Counted from the first letter of the stretch, positions 29,994 through 39,460 are shown. The stretch: DNA of 64,000 bases from Marinomonas communis (GCF_004363305.1 NZ_SNZA01000001.1:1019228-1083227), one strand, 5' to 3'. The notes: a model not told the origin generated them from the letters alone. Translations and numbers: made by a program.

Positions 29994-30851
29994 TTATTGA
30001 ATTGGCGACAATAATGCAGGATTGGTCACTAGGTTACGTACACCGTGAGCGTGATCTTCTTCGAACACGTTGCCGTCACACCACTTACCCAGAGAAGCAA
30101 TGCTAACTTTCTTAACTTCAGGTCGAACGCTCCAAGTCACTTGGTAAGGAGAGCCTTTTTCGTTGTAGCCTGGGCCTGTTGTCGAGCCTGTGTATAGAAC
30201 TGGCGTACCAGTATCCGCTGGGATGTTGATCGCTTGCGGGCGGTTATTTCGGTTTTCAAATGCTGTTAGCTCATTGAAGTCTGCCGCTTTTTCATCGTTA
30301 ACAACAACGAAAACTTGGCCTTCAACACGTAGCTGAGGATTTAGGATTGGGCTTTTTACACATGCGCCCAACGTTGCACCAGGCTTAACCTGAGCAGTGG
30401 AATAAACGTAGTGTACTTCGATCGTATCACCAGCTTGGACTGGGCCATGGTCGCTGCTACAAACACCTTTCCCATATGGTTTCTGTTCAGCAGCAGTCAG
30501 ACTGCCTGAGTATTTGTAACCCGTTTGGTAGCCTTTACCGTCACCATTACCCGCGTAAGTCGTGAACTCACCACCTTTGTGCTCAGCATTTTTATGCAAG
30601 TGGATGTTACACAAGTTCATGTTTTCTGAAGATGGCGCTTGGCTAAATACAACAGAGTTCGTCCCTACTTTACTGTCGATGTCACGAGGTGACTGAGGGC
30701 CAATACCTGTGCCCTCTGTGTTAGCGGCTAATGCAGCACGCTGCTCAGCAATCACACTGACCGAAACATTGGCGTCTCCAGCAGCAATCGCTGCTGAGGT
30801 AAATAGAGGCAACGTGAATGCTGCCAGCTTTATAGAAGCGCTGTATTTCAT
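29994..30851 (-). CDS. Exported delta-class carbonic anhydrase-like protein
   Basis: This 285-residue protein has a signal peptide (1-23, SAAIAAG). The core reads NLCNIHLHKNAEHKGGEF (residues 79-96). Its His84, His86 and His91 with Glu90 match the zinc-binding pattern of delta-class carbonic anhydrases (CA_like family, typified by diatom TWCA1), and conserved cysteines follow (C81, CSSDHGP, GACVKSP, KWCDG). It would interconvert CO2 and bicarbonate in the periplasm. A short Ala-rich linker precedes the domain. The gene stands alone, convergent with the LysR gene. The class call is from motif memory. Confidence 0.75.
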   Translation of the reverse strand: MKYSASIKLAAFTLPLFTSAAIAAGDANVSVSVIAEQRAALAANTEGTGIGPQSPRDIDSKVGTNSVVFSQAPSSENMNLCNIHLHKNAEHKGGEFTTYAGNGDGKGYQTGYKYSGSLTAAEQKPYGKGVCSSDHGPVQAGDTIEVHYVYSTAQVKPGATLGACVKSPILNPQLRVEGQVFVVVNDEKAADFNELTAFENRNNRPQAINIPADTGTPVLYTGSTTGPGYNEKGSPYQVTWSVRPEVKKVSIASLGKWCDGNVFEEDHAHGVRNLVTNPALLSPIQ

Positions 30852-31087
30852 AAAACTCTCTTTAAATGCGAATCAATAACAAAAAAGAGCGTGCATACTG
30901 CCACATAGCAACTATAAGTTTTCATTATGAAACGTAGAATTTTGTTAAAAGTGTAAAAATTATGTAAGCGATAAAAAGGATATCCGAAGCAAAGCCAATG
31001 CAAAGAACACCTATGCTCAAGTTTTAACCATATCCGCCGCTAACACTCCATTGGCTCAGAAAAGTGGCTTATAAAAGGATTTAAGGT

Positions 31088-32851
31088 ATGGCGCATATTT
31101 CCATCACTGGCTTGAACTCAACAACACTCTCGTTATCCAGTTCTCGTTCAATCGACACGACGGTTACTCAATCTACCTCCAGTGAATTGCAGGCCGCTCT
31201 AACTGAGTTAAGTACGTCCATCGTGAAGCAAAGTGACTCAGACATTCTCGCTGATTCCACTTTTTCTTTAACACGCCCCAAAGGCGATCCGTACAACTTA
31301 TATGAAGATCAACCCGAGCTTAAAGAACTCGCCAAAGCGCTAGCAGAACGCTTAGATGGGCCTGTTCATGAGGCCAATTCAGACCACTTTTTTTATCAAG
31401 ACAGCATGCGTGATTTTCTGCGAGCCGGAGTATTAACCGACCCAGAATTCCTCGATATGGCAACTTCCATGAGTGATGAAGAGCTGGCAGATTTTGCCGT
31501 AACAATTAAAGCGATGATGTTGCCTGCCTCTTTAAACTACACAAGTCATAACGAAGCCGAGCGCTCCTATAAGGATAAAGTGGCCGAGTTTGTTAACGTA
31601 TTAAAAGACAGCAATACGACTGACCGCACCGCCATACTCAATCGCTCTGCGGACTATGCAAAGCAAGTCGATGTGGATGCTGCGGTGAGCTTTGAGCAAA
31701 ATGTCTTTGGCCAAACGCTAACTAACTTTAAGTTTGATCCTTATCGCAGCGATACCTCGGCCAACAATTTACATAACTATATTTCTGCCGTTGTCACGAC
31801 CGAAGATCCTGCTGCACTCACTCAACAGCTTGATAATATGAGCGATGAAGCCCAAAAAGGACTGCTCAATATTTATGGTTTAGATACTGAACTTGGTGAG
31901 CGCTTATCGACACTCATTGGTACAGAAGGCAGTAATGTTCCATCCTCACTACTCAGCGCTCTGGGAGAGATGGCAGATTCGGTCAAGATTTCCTTCATCA
32001 CTTCGGATGTGGACAAACAGTTTGGTTACTCTTGGCTCGGTGATGAAGTGTTATTAAAAGATAATGAAGAAAGCCAAGGACGAGACTTCGCCTTAGATTC
32101 TGTTTCCAGCATGATCACAACACTGGAGCGATACGACTTTTCGCAAGAGCAAAAAGAAACCATGGGCAGTGAGTTAAGTAATTTATCTAATCCAGAGAAA
32201 CGTGCTTACATCGAGATCACCACCACTGGCCTTGATGATATGTTGCAAAGCAAAGTAGATGAAAGCTTTAACAAAAAGAACCTGGATGAAGCGATCGAAG
32301 TGGTAAGCACTCTTCGCAGTAATCAAAATGTGCTCTCACTGGTGAATGGCGCTCGCTATCATGACGTAACACTTATTGAGCGACCTGATATCGAAGAGGG
32401 ACAAACCGTGGTAGCGCTAGAAGGTGCCGCCGTGTTCAAAGACTTAAATACAGCTATACGGGAATCCCGAGTTTTATTAAACGCATTTCCAGAACGAGTG
32501 AATATGGTGAATGGTCACTCTGTAAAAGGTCATGAAAGCGAAAATCTTTACAGCGCCAAAAGCTTGGATGTGTACAAACAAGACGTCAATAACCTCGTTA
32601 GCACATTGGTCGCCTTTGAAAGCATGCATGGTGACAGCACAGCCGCTGAGACGGCCTCTCTCGACCAATTTGCCGAGACTCTGACAGATATGCATTCCGG
32701 TATTCGAGATGAAACCTTAGCACGAGTCAGCGATGAGCTAGATACCCACTCACTTCGAGAAAAAGCCACTGAAAACACTCAACTAGCCTTCTTCTCAAGC
32801 CTCATACAGCAAATGGCGTTTGAGACAGAGTGTGATTTTCGGAACCAGTAA
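31088..32851 (+). CDS. Large acidic protein of unknown function
   Basis: I do not recognise this 587-residue protein. It has no signal peptide or membrane segment. The first 50 residues are Ser/Thr-rich, and the rest is mostly predicted-helical and acidic. Three loosely similar stretches recur: ATSMSDEELADFAVTI (about residue 128), LDNMSDEAQKGLLNIY (about 248) and LSNLSNPEKRAYIEIT (about 365), suggesting a repeated helical unit. The start is supported by AAGGATTTAAGGT. It stands as a single gene ending in a shared hairpin. The low-complexity N-terminus would fit a secreted or flagellum-associated substrate, but this is speculation. Confidence 0.8.
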   Translation: MAHISITGLNSTTLSLSSSRSIDTTVTQSTSSELQAALTELSTSIVKQSDSDILADSTFSLTRPKGDPYNLYEDQPELKELAKALAERLDGPVHEANSDHFFYQDSMRDFLRAGVLTDPEFLDMATSMSDEELADFAVTIKAMMLPASLNYTSHNEAERSYKDKVAEFVNVLKDSNTTDRTAILNRSADYAKQVDVDAAVSFEQNVFGQTLTNFKFDPYRSDTSANNLHNYISAVVTTEDPAALTQQLDNMSDEAQKGLLNIYGLDTELGERLSTLIGTEGSNVPSSLLSALGEMADSVKISFITSDVDKQFGYSWLGDEVLLKDNEESQGRDFALDSVSSMITTLERYDFSQEQKETMGSELSNLSNPEKRAYIEITTTGLDDMLQSKVDESFNKKNLDEAIEVVSTLRSNQNVLSLVNGARYHDVTLIERPDIEEGQTVVALEGAAVFKDLNTAIRESRVLLNAFPERVNMVNGHSVKGHESENLYSAKSLDVYKQDVNNLVSTLVAFESMHGDSTAAETASLDQFAETLTDMHSGIRDETLARVSDELDTHSLREKATENTQLAFFSSLIQQMAFETECDFRNQ

Positions 32852-32867
32852 ATAACGCATCAATACT

Positions 32868-32896
32868 CAAAGGGCTTAGGTGATTAAAGCCCTTTG
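32868..32896. terminator. Hairpin between convergent genes
   Basis: CAAAGGGCTT and AAGCCCTTTG form a perfect 10-bp stem with a 9-base loop, overlapping the 3' end of the exonuclease gene. It is placed to end both convergent transcripts, though T-tracts are lacking. Confidence 0.55.
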
Positions 32897-33465
32897 ATCT
32901 TGTGATGAATGCAAATCGCAGAATGGGCATCGTTGGCAGCGTACAGGATTTGGCTTTCAGATAGAGGATAAGCCCCCCAATTAGATTTTTGTGCCCCCTT
33001 ACCCAGACGCGCGTGCAACACCATCGCTACACCAGCTCTAGCGCCAATGTCGTTCTTTTCACTGGCCAATCTTTTCAAGGTTTTAGCGAGGTCTTCTGTA
33101 TTGACGATGCTAATGCCAAGCTTGCTACGTAACTCGCGATTATCGTCCTTTAGGCCAAATCCCACTTTTTGAATCTGAGGATTCGCTAGGATTTCTGCCG
33201 CAGCCTCGAGTGCTACTGGAAAACGTGTTGGGAATAAAAAGCCTTGTGTCGCTGTTGCCAGTTGAATCAACGTAGGCCCAGGACTCACTTCGCCTTTACG
33301 AAAAATCGGTTTACTTTCCGTGTCATATCCGACACTGACTTGCTGTCGCAATACAGCCAATGCTTGAGCGGCGTCAGCTTCGCTCTCAACGACCAAAATA
33401 TCGGCCAGCGCCAACCCCTTATAAGTGGGCAATTGATTAATCTGTTCTTTTGTTGGCCGTTGCAT
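32884..33465 (-). CDS. DEDD-family 3'-5' exonuclease (RNase D-like)
   Basis: This 193-residue single-domain protein has the three exonuclease motifs: VGYDTES (D48, E50), GFGLKDDNREL near residue 101, and LYAANDAHSAI near 174 (the Y-x3-D form). It lacks the HRDC domains of full RNase D, so it is a stand-alone DnaQ/RNase D-like nuclease acting on RNA or DNA ends. It is a single gene, divergent from the YjiH-type transporter. Confidence 0.85.
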   Translation of the reverse strand: MQRPTKEQINQLPTYKGLALADILVVESEADAAQALAVLRQQVSVGYDTESKPIFRKGEVSPGPTLIQLATATQGFLFPTRFPVALEAAAEILANPQIQKVGFGLKDDNRELRSKLGISIVNTEDLAKTLKRLASEKNDIGARAGVAMVLHARLGKGAQKSNWGAYPLSESQILYAANDAHSAICIHHKIKGL

Positions 33466-33578
33466 CGCGCTGCTCTTGTCTTGTCTCTAGGAAGGCCTGT
33501 TTATTTACGCGAATTATATAAGCTTGTCGAGAGAGGATCGTATCCAATAGGGAAATATAAGAAGAAATAGAGCTGCTT

Positions 33579-33690
33579 TATTTGTATATACAAATAAATA
33601 CAAATCGCACAATTTATGTGCTAATTTGACATTTGACGCACCCTAAAGCGCCATAAAATAAAAACAAACACCCAAAGATTGTATATACAT
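33579..33690. promoter_or_regulatory. Two TGTATATACA operator-like sites upstream of the YjiH gene
   Basis: An 18-bp perfect palindrome, TATTTGTATATACAAATA, lies at 33579-33596. A second site, TTGTATATACAT, lies at 33679-33690, 57 bases before the start. Both share TGTATATACA, resembling operators of HutC-type GntR repressors. The 100-base spacing suits repression by looping or two separate bound dimers. The identity of the regulator is inference. Confidence 0.55.
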
Positions 33691-33747
33691 GCTGGCATGG
33701 CAATTGCTATCCCATGTTTATCCATCTCATCAAAAGGGAGCTATCTA

Positions 33748-35055
33748 ATGGATACTAACCAGGTTCAAACGGCCTCAATGGGCTCATCTGTTCTCAAACT
33801 GATTCTTTTCAGTCTGATCGGCATTGTGTTTTTCTTTGTGCCCATCACAATCAACGAAAAGAGCACCATTCCTCTTGATCACATCATCTCTTGGCTGCGC
33901 TCTGATCATACGTCGACCATACGAATTTACGCCTTAGCGGTAGTCATTGCTGGTGGCATTTACCCTTTTATCAATGGCTCATGGAAGCAAGGCACCACCA
34001 ATGTGGTGCTATCTATCCTGAAGGTATTAGGGATCTTTGCCGCAATGCTGGCATTTTTCAGCGTTGGGCCTGCATTCTTATTCGAGAAAGACATGCTGCC
34101 ATTCCTGTTTGAAAAACTCGTCGTTCCAGTAGGTCTGATCGTACCGATTGGCGCTATCTTCCTAGCTTTTCTGCTTGGCTTTGGACTACTTGAATGGGTC
34201 GGCGTCTTACTCCAACCGGTGATGAAGCCACTGTTTAAAACGCCTGGAAAGTCGGCCATTGATGCGGTCGCCTCTTTTGTTGGTAGCTACTCAGTTGGTC
34301 TATTGATCACCAATAAGGTTTACAAAGAAGGCCAATACTCAGCCAAAGAAGCGGCCATTATCGCTACGGGCTTCTCCACAGTCTCTGCCACCTTTATGAT
34401 CGTTGTAGCGAAAACCCTAGGCTTAATGGAAGTATGGAATACCTTCTTTTGGAGCACTTTAGTTATCACGTTCGTTGTAACCGCTATTAGCGTGCGTTTG
34501 CCACCCATTCGCTCAATGGATGACACCAAAGCGCAACCTGAGACTACGGACTTCCCACACTCTCGTTGGAAACAAGCTATGTCAGAAGGCCTAGCAGTGG
34601 CTCAACAAGCGGAGCCGTTATCCAAACTGATCCTTAAAAATGCGAAAGACGGCTTGATCATGGCCATGAGCATCTTACCGTCGATTATGTCTATTGGCCT
34701 GATCGGATTGTTACTTGCGAAATACACTCCAGTGTTCGACTGGTTGGGGCTGCTGTTTTACCCATTTGCTTGGTTACTTCAATTACCTGACCCTGCTCTC
34801 GTGGCGAAAGCCTCAGCAACGGGCTTGGCTGAAATGTTCTTACCAGCCTTGATCGCAGCAAAAAGTGTGTTTGTAGTGAAATACGTGGTGGGTGTGATCT
34901 CTATCTCGTCGATCCTGTTCTTCTCTGCTTCTATCCCTTGTATTTTGTCGACTCAAATCCCGATCTCGATTAAACAAATACTGGTTGTTTGGTACATCCG
35001 AACCGTACTGACCATGATCCTAGCCACACCTGTTGCTTACTTCTTAGCTGGCTAA
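33748..35055 (+). CDS. YjiH-family transporter with nucleoside-recognition (Gate) domain
   Basis: This 435-residue membrane protein has about ten hydrophobic segments. The ATG at 33748 follows AAGGGAG; a longer frame to 33679 runs through the operator-like site and is unlikely. Gate-type stretches are PGKSAIDAVASFVGSYSVGLLITNKVY near residue 165 and KASATGLAEMFLPALI near 350. Proteins of this family (COG3314) are poorly characterised. A histidine-transport role has been proposed in some genomes from HutC-type sites (recalled, not checked), and HutC-like sites occur here. Confidence 0.8.
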   Translation: MDTNQVQTASMGSSVLKLILFSLIGIVFFFVPITINEKSTIPLDHIISWLRSDHTSTIRIYALAVVIAGGIYPFINGSWKQGTTNVVLSILKVLGIFAAMLAFFSVGPAFLFEKDMLPFLFEKLVVPVGLIVPIGAIFLAFLLGFGLLEWVGVLLQPVMKPLFKTPGKSAIDAVASFVGSYSVGLLITNKVYKEGQYSAKEAAIIATGFSTVSATFMIVVAKTLGLMEVWNTFFWSTLVITFVVTAISVRLPPIRSMDDTKAQPETTDFPHSRWKQAMSEGLAVAQQAEPLSKLILKNAKDGLIMAMSILPSIMSIGLIGLLLAKYTPVFDWLGLLFYPFAWLLQLPDPALVAKASATGLAEMFLPALIAAKSVFVVKYVVGVISISSILFFSASIPCILSTQIPISIKQILVVWYIRTVLTMILATPVAYFLAG

Positions 35056-35251
35056 CCTCACTAGCTTTAACCGTGAAGTAACTTTTGGCGACGGATGAAC
35101 GCATTTTTCATCCGCCGCCAATACTCCCCCTCTTGTATATCCAACCTAAGCATCCGATACTCTGCATTCAGCTTATGTATTACCATTTCAAGGAGTTTGC
35201 TATTCACGCTTACACTTCCCTGTTACGAATCTTTCAGAGCAAAGGATTGTT

Positions 35252-36106
35252 ATGAAAACGCCCAAGAGACTACAGCCCCTTATTGAAGACGGCTTAATCG
35301 ATGAAGTCATCAGCCAACTGATGAGCGGTAAAGAAGCGACCGTGTTTATGGTCCGCTGTGGGTCAGAGATTCGTTGTGCCAAGGTGTATAAAGACGCAGG
35401 CAAACACAGCTTTAAACAAGCGGTTCAATACCGTGAAGGCCGTAAAGTGCGTAACAGTCGCCAAGCCCGCGCCATGGCCAAAGGTTCAAAATACGGCCGA
35501 GAAGAGCAAGAGTCCCTATGGCACAACGCCGAAGTGGATGCACTCTACAAACTGGCTCAAGCCAATGTTCGTGTGCCTAAGCCCTATGGTTGCATTGATG
35601 GCGTACTGTTAATGGAACTAATCACTGATGCGGACGGCGATGTGGCACCGCGTTTAAACGATGTGAAACTTACACAAGAAGAAGCCCTCGCCCATCACTC
35701 GCAAGTCATCCGTGATGTGGTGCGTATGCTCTGCGCTGGCCTCGTCCATGGGGACTTATCCGAATTTAACGTCCTAGTCGACCAAGATGGTCCCGTGATC
35801 ATCGACCTTCCTCAAGCAGTCGACGCGGTGGCGAATAACCATGCCGAATGGATGCTAGAGCGCGATATCAACAATATGCGCGATTACTACGGCCAATTCG
35901 CCCCTGAGCTACTTACCACACAGTACGCCAAAGAGATTTGGGAGATCTATGAGTCAGGCAAACTCACCCCTGAAACAGAGTTAACCGGTCACTTTGATGA
36001 ACCGACTGAATCCGCTGATGTGGATGCCGTGATGTCAGAGATCCAAGAAGCGTTTAAAGAAGAGCAAGAGAGATTGGCTCGGATGCAGAGTGCGGATGAG
36101 GATTAA
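35252..36106 (+). CDS. RIO-family serine/threonine protein kinase
   Basis: This 284-residue RIO1-type kinase has a P-loop-like MSGKEATVF (24-32), the ATP-binding Lys in CAKVYK (K44), the catalytic loop LVHGDLSEFNVLV near residue 163, and the metal-binding IIDLPQAV near 183. A C-terminal acidic helix with EEQERLARMQ follows. Similar proteins are found in pseudomonads (PA4780-like). All residues for activity appear present. The substrate is unknown. AAAGGA precedes the ATG. Confidence 0.88.
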   Translation: MKTPKRLQPLIEDGLIDEVISQLMSGKEATVFMVRCGSEIRCAKVYKDAGKHSFKQAVQYREGRKVRNSRQARAMAKGSKYGREEQESLWHNAEVDALYKLAQANVRVPKPYGCIDGVLLMELITDADGDVAPRLNDVKLTQEEALAHHSQVIRDVVRMLCAGLVHGDLSEFNVLVDQDGPVIIDLPQAVDAVANNHAEWMLERDINNMRDYYGQFAPELLTTQYAKEIWEIYESGKLTPETELTGHFDEPTESADVDAVMSEIQEAFKEEQERLARMQSADED

Positions 36107-36162
36107 GTAATTCGGTAATCAACTTAGGGCAGAATGAACTTATTTGATCTGCCCTCACTTTT

Positions 36163-37233
36163 CTAAGCTGAGACCAGTTTGTAACAGTTTTTGCCGGACA
36201 TTTTGGCAGAGTACAAGGCTTCGTCCACTGAGCGTAACGCGGTACGATGCGCTTTAGCGTTATGTCGCACGCCACCAAGGCTAATCGTAACGGGTCGTCC
36301 GATACCAAATGAATGATGGGAAATACCGTCTAACAAACGATCAAGTTCAGCAGTAAACTTATCCTCGCTCTCACCGTACATGACGAGAATAAACTCTTCG
36401 CCACCCCAACGACCAGCCACACCATTCGCGCCACATATACTGCGCATAATATCGGCGATCCCCACCAGCACCTCATCGCCAGCACTATGACCAAATTCAT
36501 CGTTCACTTGTTTGAAATTATCAACGTCCGCCATAGCAATAAACAAATCTTGGTCAGAATTGAGGAGTAAGTCTTCCATATAACGACGGTTATATAGACC
36601 TGTCAGAGGATCTGTCAGCGCTTGTATTTTCAGCTTTTCATTGGATTCTTGTAGCAGTTTATGGGATGCCCGACGACTGAACTCGTAATAGCACGACAGG
36701 ATAAACAGCAGTAAATAGATCACAACTGTATTTGAAAAAGAATCAATGTCCCATGGGGCAGGTTGCCATACACCTAGGTTATTCTCAGCAAACCAAGCAA
36801 TAAAAGCTAAATACGCACCGCTGTACAACGCGCCATAAAGAAACCCTAATAGAAAGACACTCAAAACAGGGGTAACAAATGCCCAAGCCAACGAATAGTC
36901 GAGATTGTGACGATCTAAAATCACCATCAAACAGACACCGGAGACCATTAACAACAATATGAAGGACGCCAGAAGAACACGTCGAAAGAACAGCAAAGCG
37001 GATAACGAGATAAGCCCCATTAACGTACCAATGGCGTCCACGAGTAAAAGGGGTGGGTAGTAATCAATGACTAAATTATAAAAGGCAAAAAATGCCGCAA
37101 CACCAGTACAAGCAAATATGGAGATCAGCACCAAACTGAGGTGGCGATACTGCTCATCGGATTTAGACACGTCCAGATATTTCACTAATAGAGATTCAAT
37201 CACCCTTGCATCCTTCATTACCAATATGGTCAT
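36163..37233 (-). CDS. Membrane-bound diguanylate cyclase
   Basis: This 356-residue protein has six hydrophobic segments in the first 185 residues and then a GGDEF domain: LTDPLTGLYNRRYME (206-220), ADVDNFKQVNDEFGHSAGDEVL, and the active site GRWGGEEF (GGEEF at 277-281). It should make cyclic di-GMP from GTP. The RxxD inhibitory site normally five residues before GGEEF is absent (CGANGVAG instead), so product inhibition may be weak. The membrane part probably senses a signal; its ligand is unknown. The start is uncertain between 37233 and 37218. Confidence 0.9.
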   Translation of the reverse strand: MTILVMKDARVIESLLVKYLDVSKSDEQYRHLSLVLISIFACTGVAAFFAFYNLVIDYYPPLLLVDAIGTLMGLISLSALLFFRRVLLASFILLLMVSGVCLMVILDRHNLDYSLAWAFVTPVLSVFLLGFLYGALYSGAYLAFIAWFAENNLGVWQPAPWDIDSFSNTVVIYLLLFILSCYYEFSRRASHKLLQESNEKLKIQALTDPLTGLYNRRYMEDLLLNSDQDLFIAMADVDNFKQVNDEFGHSAGDEVLVGIADIMRSICGANGVAGRWGGEEFILVMYGESEDKFTAELDRLLDGISHHSFGIGRPVTISLGGVRHNAKAHRTALRSVDEALYSAKMSGKNCYKLVSA

Positions 37234-37522
37234 CCTTTCTTCATCCCTGTCCGTCCTTGCAAGAATTATTCAAACGATAATACATAAAAAATCGCTTTGA
37301 TACTTTAGGGCAGGTCAATGCAGCCTATTTGAAAGTAGCATTGCTTGATGACAGTGAGTCATGAGAGGAATACATGACGCTTAACATTCATCTGAAACAC
37401 CTACCCTCCACTTAAAATCTTCTTAAATTCTCGATCTACCGTCCTTAATGTTGACCAAATTTAGGTATCTCCATTACCTTTGAGGACCACATCCCAATAC
37501 AAGCTAGGCACTAGAGGAACTT

Positions 37523-38863
37523 ATGACTATAAGCTTACCGACAAATTCTAAAATGCTGATGAAAGAGTTTACTTTTGGTGTCGCAACGGCCTCGTTTCAG
37601 ATCGAAGGTGCCAACAGCGCTGATGGCCGCTTACCTTGTATCTGGGACACATTTTGTGCAACACCCGGCAAAGTATTGAATGGTGACGATGGCTCCAAAG
37701 CCTGTAACCATTACAACCTTTGGCAAGAGGACGTACAACTCATCAAAAGCTTGGGCGTCGATGCGTATCGGCTTTCGATTGCGTGGCCAAGGCTGATGGA
37801 TGAGAAAGGACAAGCCAATGAAAAAGGCATCGAGTTTTATCGTAACCTCCTCAGATCTCTGAAAGCACAAGGTTTACAAACCTTTGTAACACTTTATCAC
37901 TGGGATTTACCTCAATACCTTGAAGATCGTGGCGGCTGGGTCAACCGAGAAACGGCTTATCGTTTTGTCGAGTACGCTGAACTGGCGACCAAAGAGCTCG
38001 GTGAGTGGGTGGACTCTTGGGCGACCTTCAACGAACCTTTCTGTGCAGCCATTTTAGGTTACGAATATGGCATCCATGCTCCAGGGCTAACCTCTCCCAA
38101 ATATGGCCGACAAGCAGCGCATCACATTCTATTAGCGCACGGTTTGGCATTGCCTGTGATTCGTCGTAACAGCCCCAATAGCAAAGTTGGCATCGTACTC
38201 AATATGAATCGTACCTACCCAGCTTCAGCCAAAAGCGAAGACCAGTTCGCAGCCTTGGTTCGCGAGACCCTAGAGAATCAATTCTTTATCGAGCCATTGC
38301 TTAAAGCACAATATCCGAAACTGCTGGAAAAAGTACTACCAGACCATCTACCGACGGTACTGCCCGGAGACATGGACATCATCTCTCGCCCTATCGACTT
38401 TCTAGGTATGAACTTCTACACCTGCAATCATAATGAATTCGATGAAAACACTTTATTCAAAGATGTTAAGAGCAAACAACAGGTTGAATACACCGACATC
38501 GGCTGGGAAATCGCACCCCACGCCTTCAGCGAACTGCTGATCAACCTGAATGAGCAATATTCACTACCACCGATGTTTATTACTGAAAATGGTGCCGCCT
38601 GCGCAGATGTGATAGTCGATGGTGAGGTAAACGATGAGCAGCGTGTTCGTTACCTAAACGGCCATATTAACGCCGTGAACGATGCTATCGAGGCCGGTGT
38701 GGATATTCGTGGTTACTTTGCTTGGAGTTTAATGGACAACTTCGAATGGGCCGAAGGATACAGCAAACGTTTCGGGCTTTGTTACGTCGACTACGACACC
38801 CAAAAGCGCACCATTAAGCGCAGTGGTAAAGCTTATAAAGCCTTACTGGAAAGCCGCTGCTAA
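37523..38863 (+). CDS. GH1 beta-glucosidase
   Basis: This 446-residue glycoside hydrolase family 1 enzyme is cytoplasmic (no signal peptide). Family motifs are FTFGVATASFQIEGA (16-30), VTLYHWDLPQYLEDRGGW near 122, acid/base E171 in TFNEPF, the nucleophile in ITENGAA near 355, and the aglycone-site SLMDNFEWAEGYSKRFGL near 402. It likely hydrolyses beta-glucosides. GAGGAAC precedes the ATG. No sugar transporter is adjacent. The 289-base gap upstream shows no supported element. Confidence 0.93.
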   Translation: MTISLPTNSKMLMKEFTFGVATASFQIEGANSADGRLPCIWDTFCATPGKVLNGDDGSKACNHYNLWQEDVQLIKSLGVDAYRLSIAWPRLMDEKGQANEKGIEFYRNLLRSLKAQGLQTFVTLYHWDLPQYLEDRGGWVNRETAYRFVEYAELATKELGEWVDSWATFNEPFCAAILGYEYGIHAPGLTSPKYGRQAAHHILLAHGLALPVIRRNSPNSKVGIVLNMNRTYPASAKSEDQFAALVRETLENQFFIEPLLKAQYPKLLEKVLPDHLPTVLPGDMDIISRPIDFLGMNFYTCNHNEFDENTLFKDVKSKQQVEYTDIGWEIAPHAFSELLINLNEQYSLPPMFITENGAACADVIVDGEVNDEQRVRYLNGHINAVNDAIEAGVDIRGYFAWSLMDNFEWAEGYSKRFGLCYVDYDTQKRTIKRSGKAYKALLESRC

Positions 38864-38885
38864 GCCCCGACTCGATCTCAGTTCA

Positions 38886-38920
38886 GGGGCTGCTAAAATA
38901 GAAGTAATTTTTGCAGCCCC
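38886..38920. terminator. Bidirectional terminator between the GH1 and cupin genes
   Basis: GGGGCTGC and GCAGCCCC enclose an inner AAAAT/ATTTT pairing, forming a long hairpin between convergent genes. It is placed to end both transcripts. Confidence 0.65.
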
Positions 38921-38929
38921 TTCAGAAAC

Positions 38930-39274
38930 TTACGCGAATACGAAGTATTTACGAACGGTTTCAACCACTTCCCAAGTACCTTTCATACCTGGCTCGATCA
39001 CAAATACATCACCGCCTTTAAGGTGCTTAGGCTCTTCACCTTCTGGCGTGATGATGCAGTAACCTTCTAGAAAGTGACAGAACTCCCATTTGTCGTAAGC
39101 AACTTCAAATTTACCAGGAGTACAAATCCAAGTGCCCATGATCTTGCTGCCATCTTCAGATAGGTAAGCATTTAGGTTTACAGTATGTGGTTCACCTTCG
39201 ATACGCTTCCATTTTGTTGCATCAACAACAGGCGTAGGGCAAGTTTCACGCATTACGGTAATGAAATCAGACAT
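38930..39274 (-). CDS. Small cupin-domain protein (EutQ-like/DUF861)
   Basis: This 114-residue cupin has GTWICTPGKFEVAYDKWEFCHFLEGYCIITPEGEE, a glycine-rich GGDVFVIEPGMKGTWEV and a C-terminal KYFVF, matching the DUF861 cupins often found near amino-sugar or ureide metabolism. I start at the ATG at 39274. An upstream frame to 39322 adds a Cys-rich unrelated tail. The function is unknown. The gene is the last core-like gene before the accessory segment. Confidence 0.75.
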   Translation of the reverse strand: MSDFITVMRETCPTPVVDATKWKRIEGEPHTVNLNAYLSEDGSKIMGTWICTPGKFEVAYDKWEFCHFLEGYCIITPEGEEPKHLKGGDVFVIEPGMKGTWEVVETVRKYFVFA

Positions 39275-39429
39275 CACAGTTCCATTTATAGAGTTAATGA
39301 GACTGCATTGTAGAGCGCACAAAAGTGCTTGGGTTGCCTCGTTCCGACCAAATGTTGTGTGATTCCTGCTCTAATTTACTGGCTGGGAAATGGTAAGGGC
39401 AGGTATGACTTTGAGGCAGATGATCTTAA

Positions 39430-39443
39430 TTTTCATCTGACCC
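39430..39443. repeat. Left 14-bp inverted repeat flanking the cassette region
   Basis: TTTTCATCTGACCC here is the exact reverse complement of the sequence at 41462-41475. The two copies enclose the attC-bearing segment, about 2.05 kb in total. Confidence 0.6.
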
Positions 39444-39460
39444 CAATAGTTGTACCCTTG

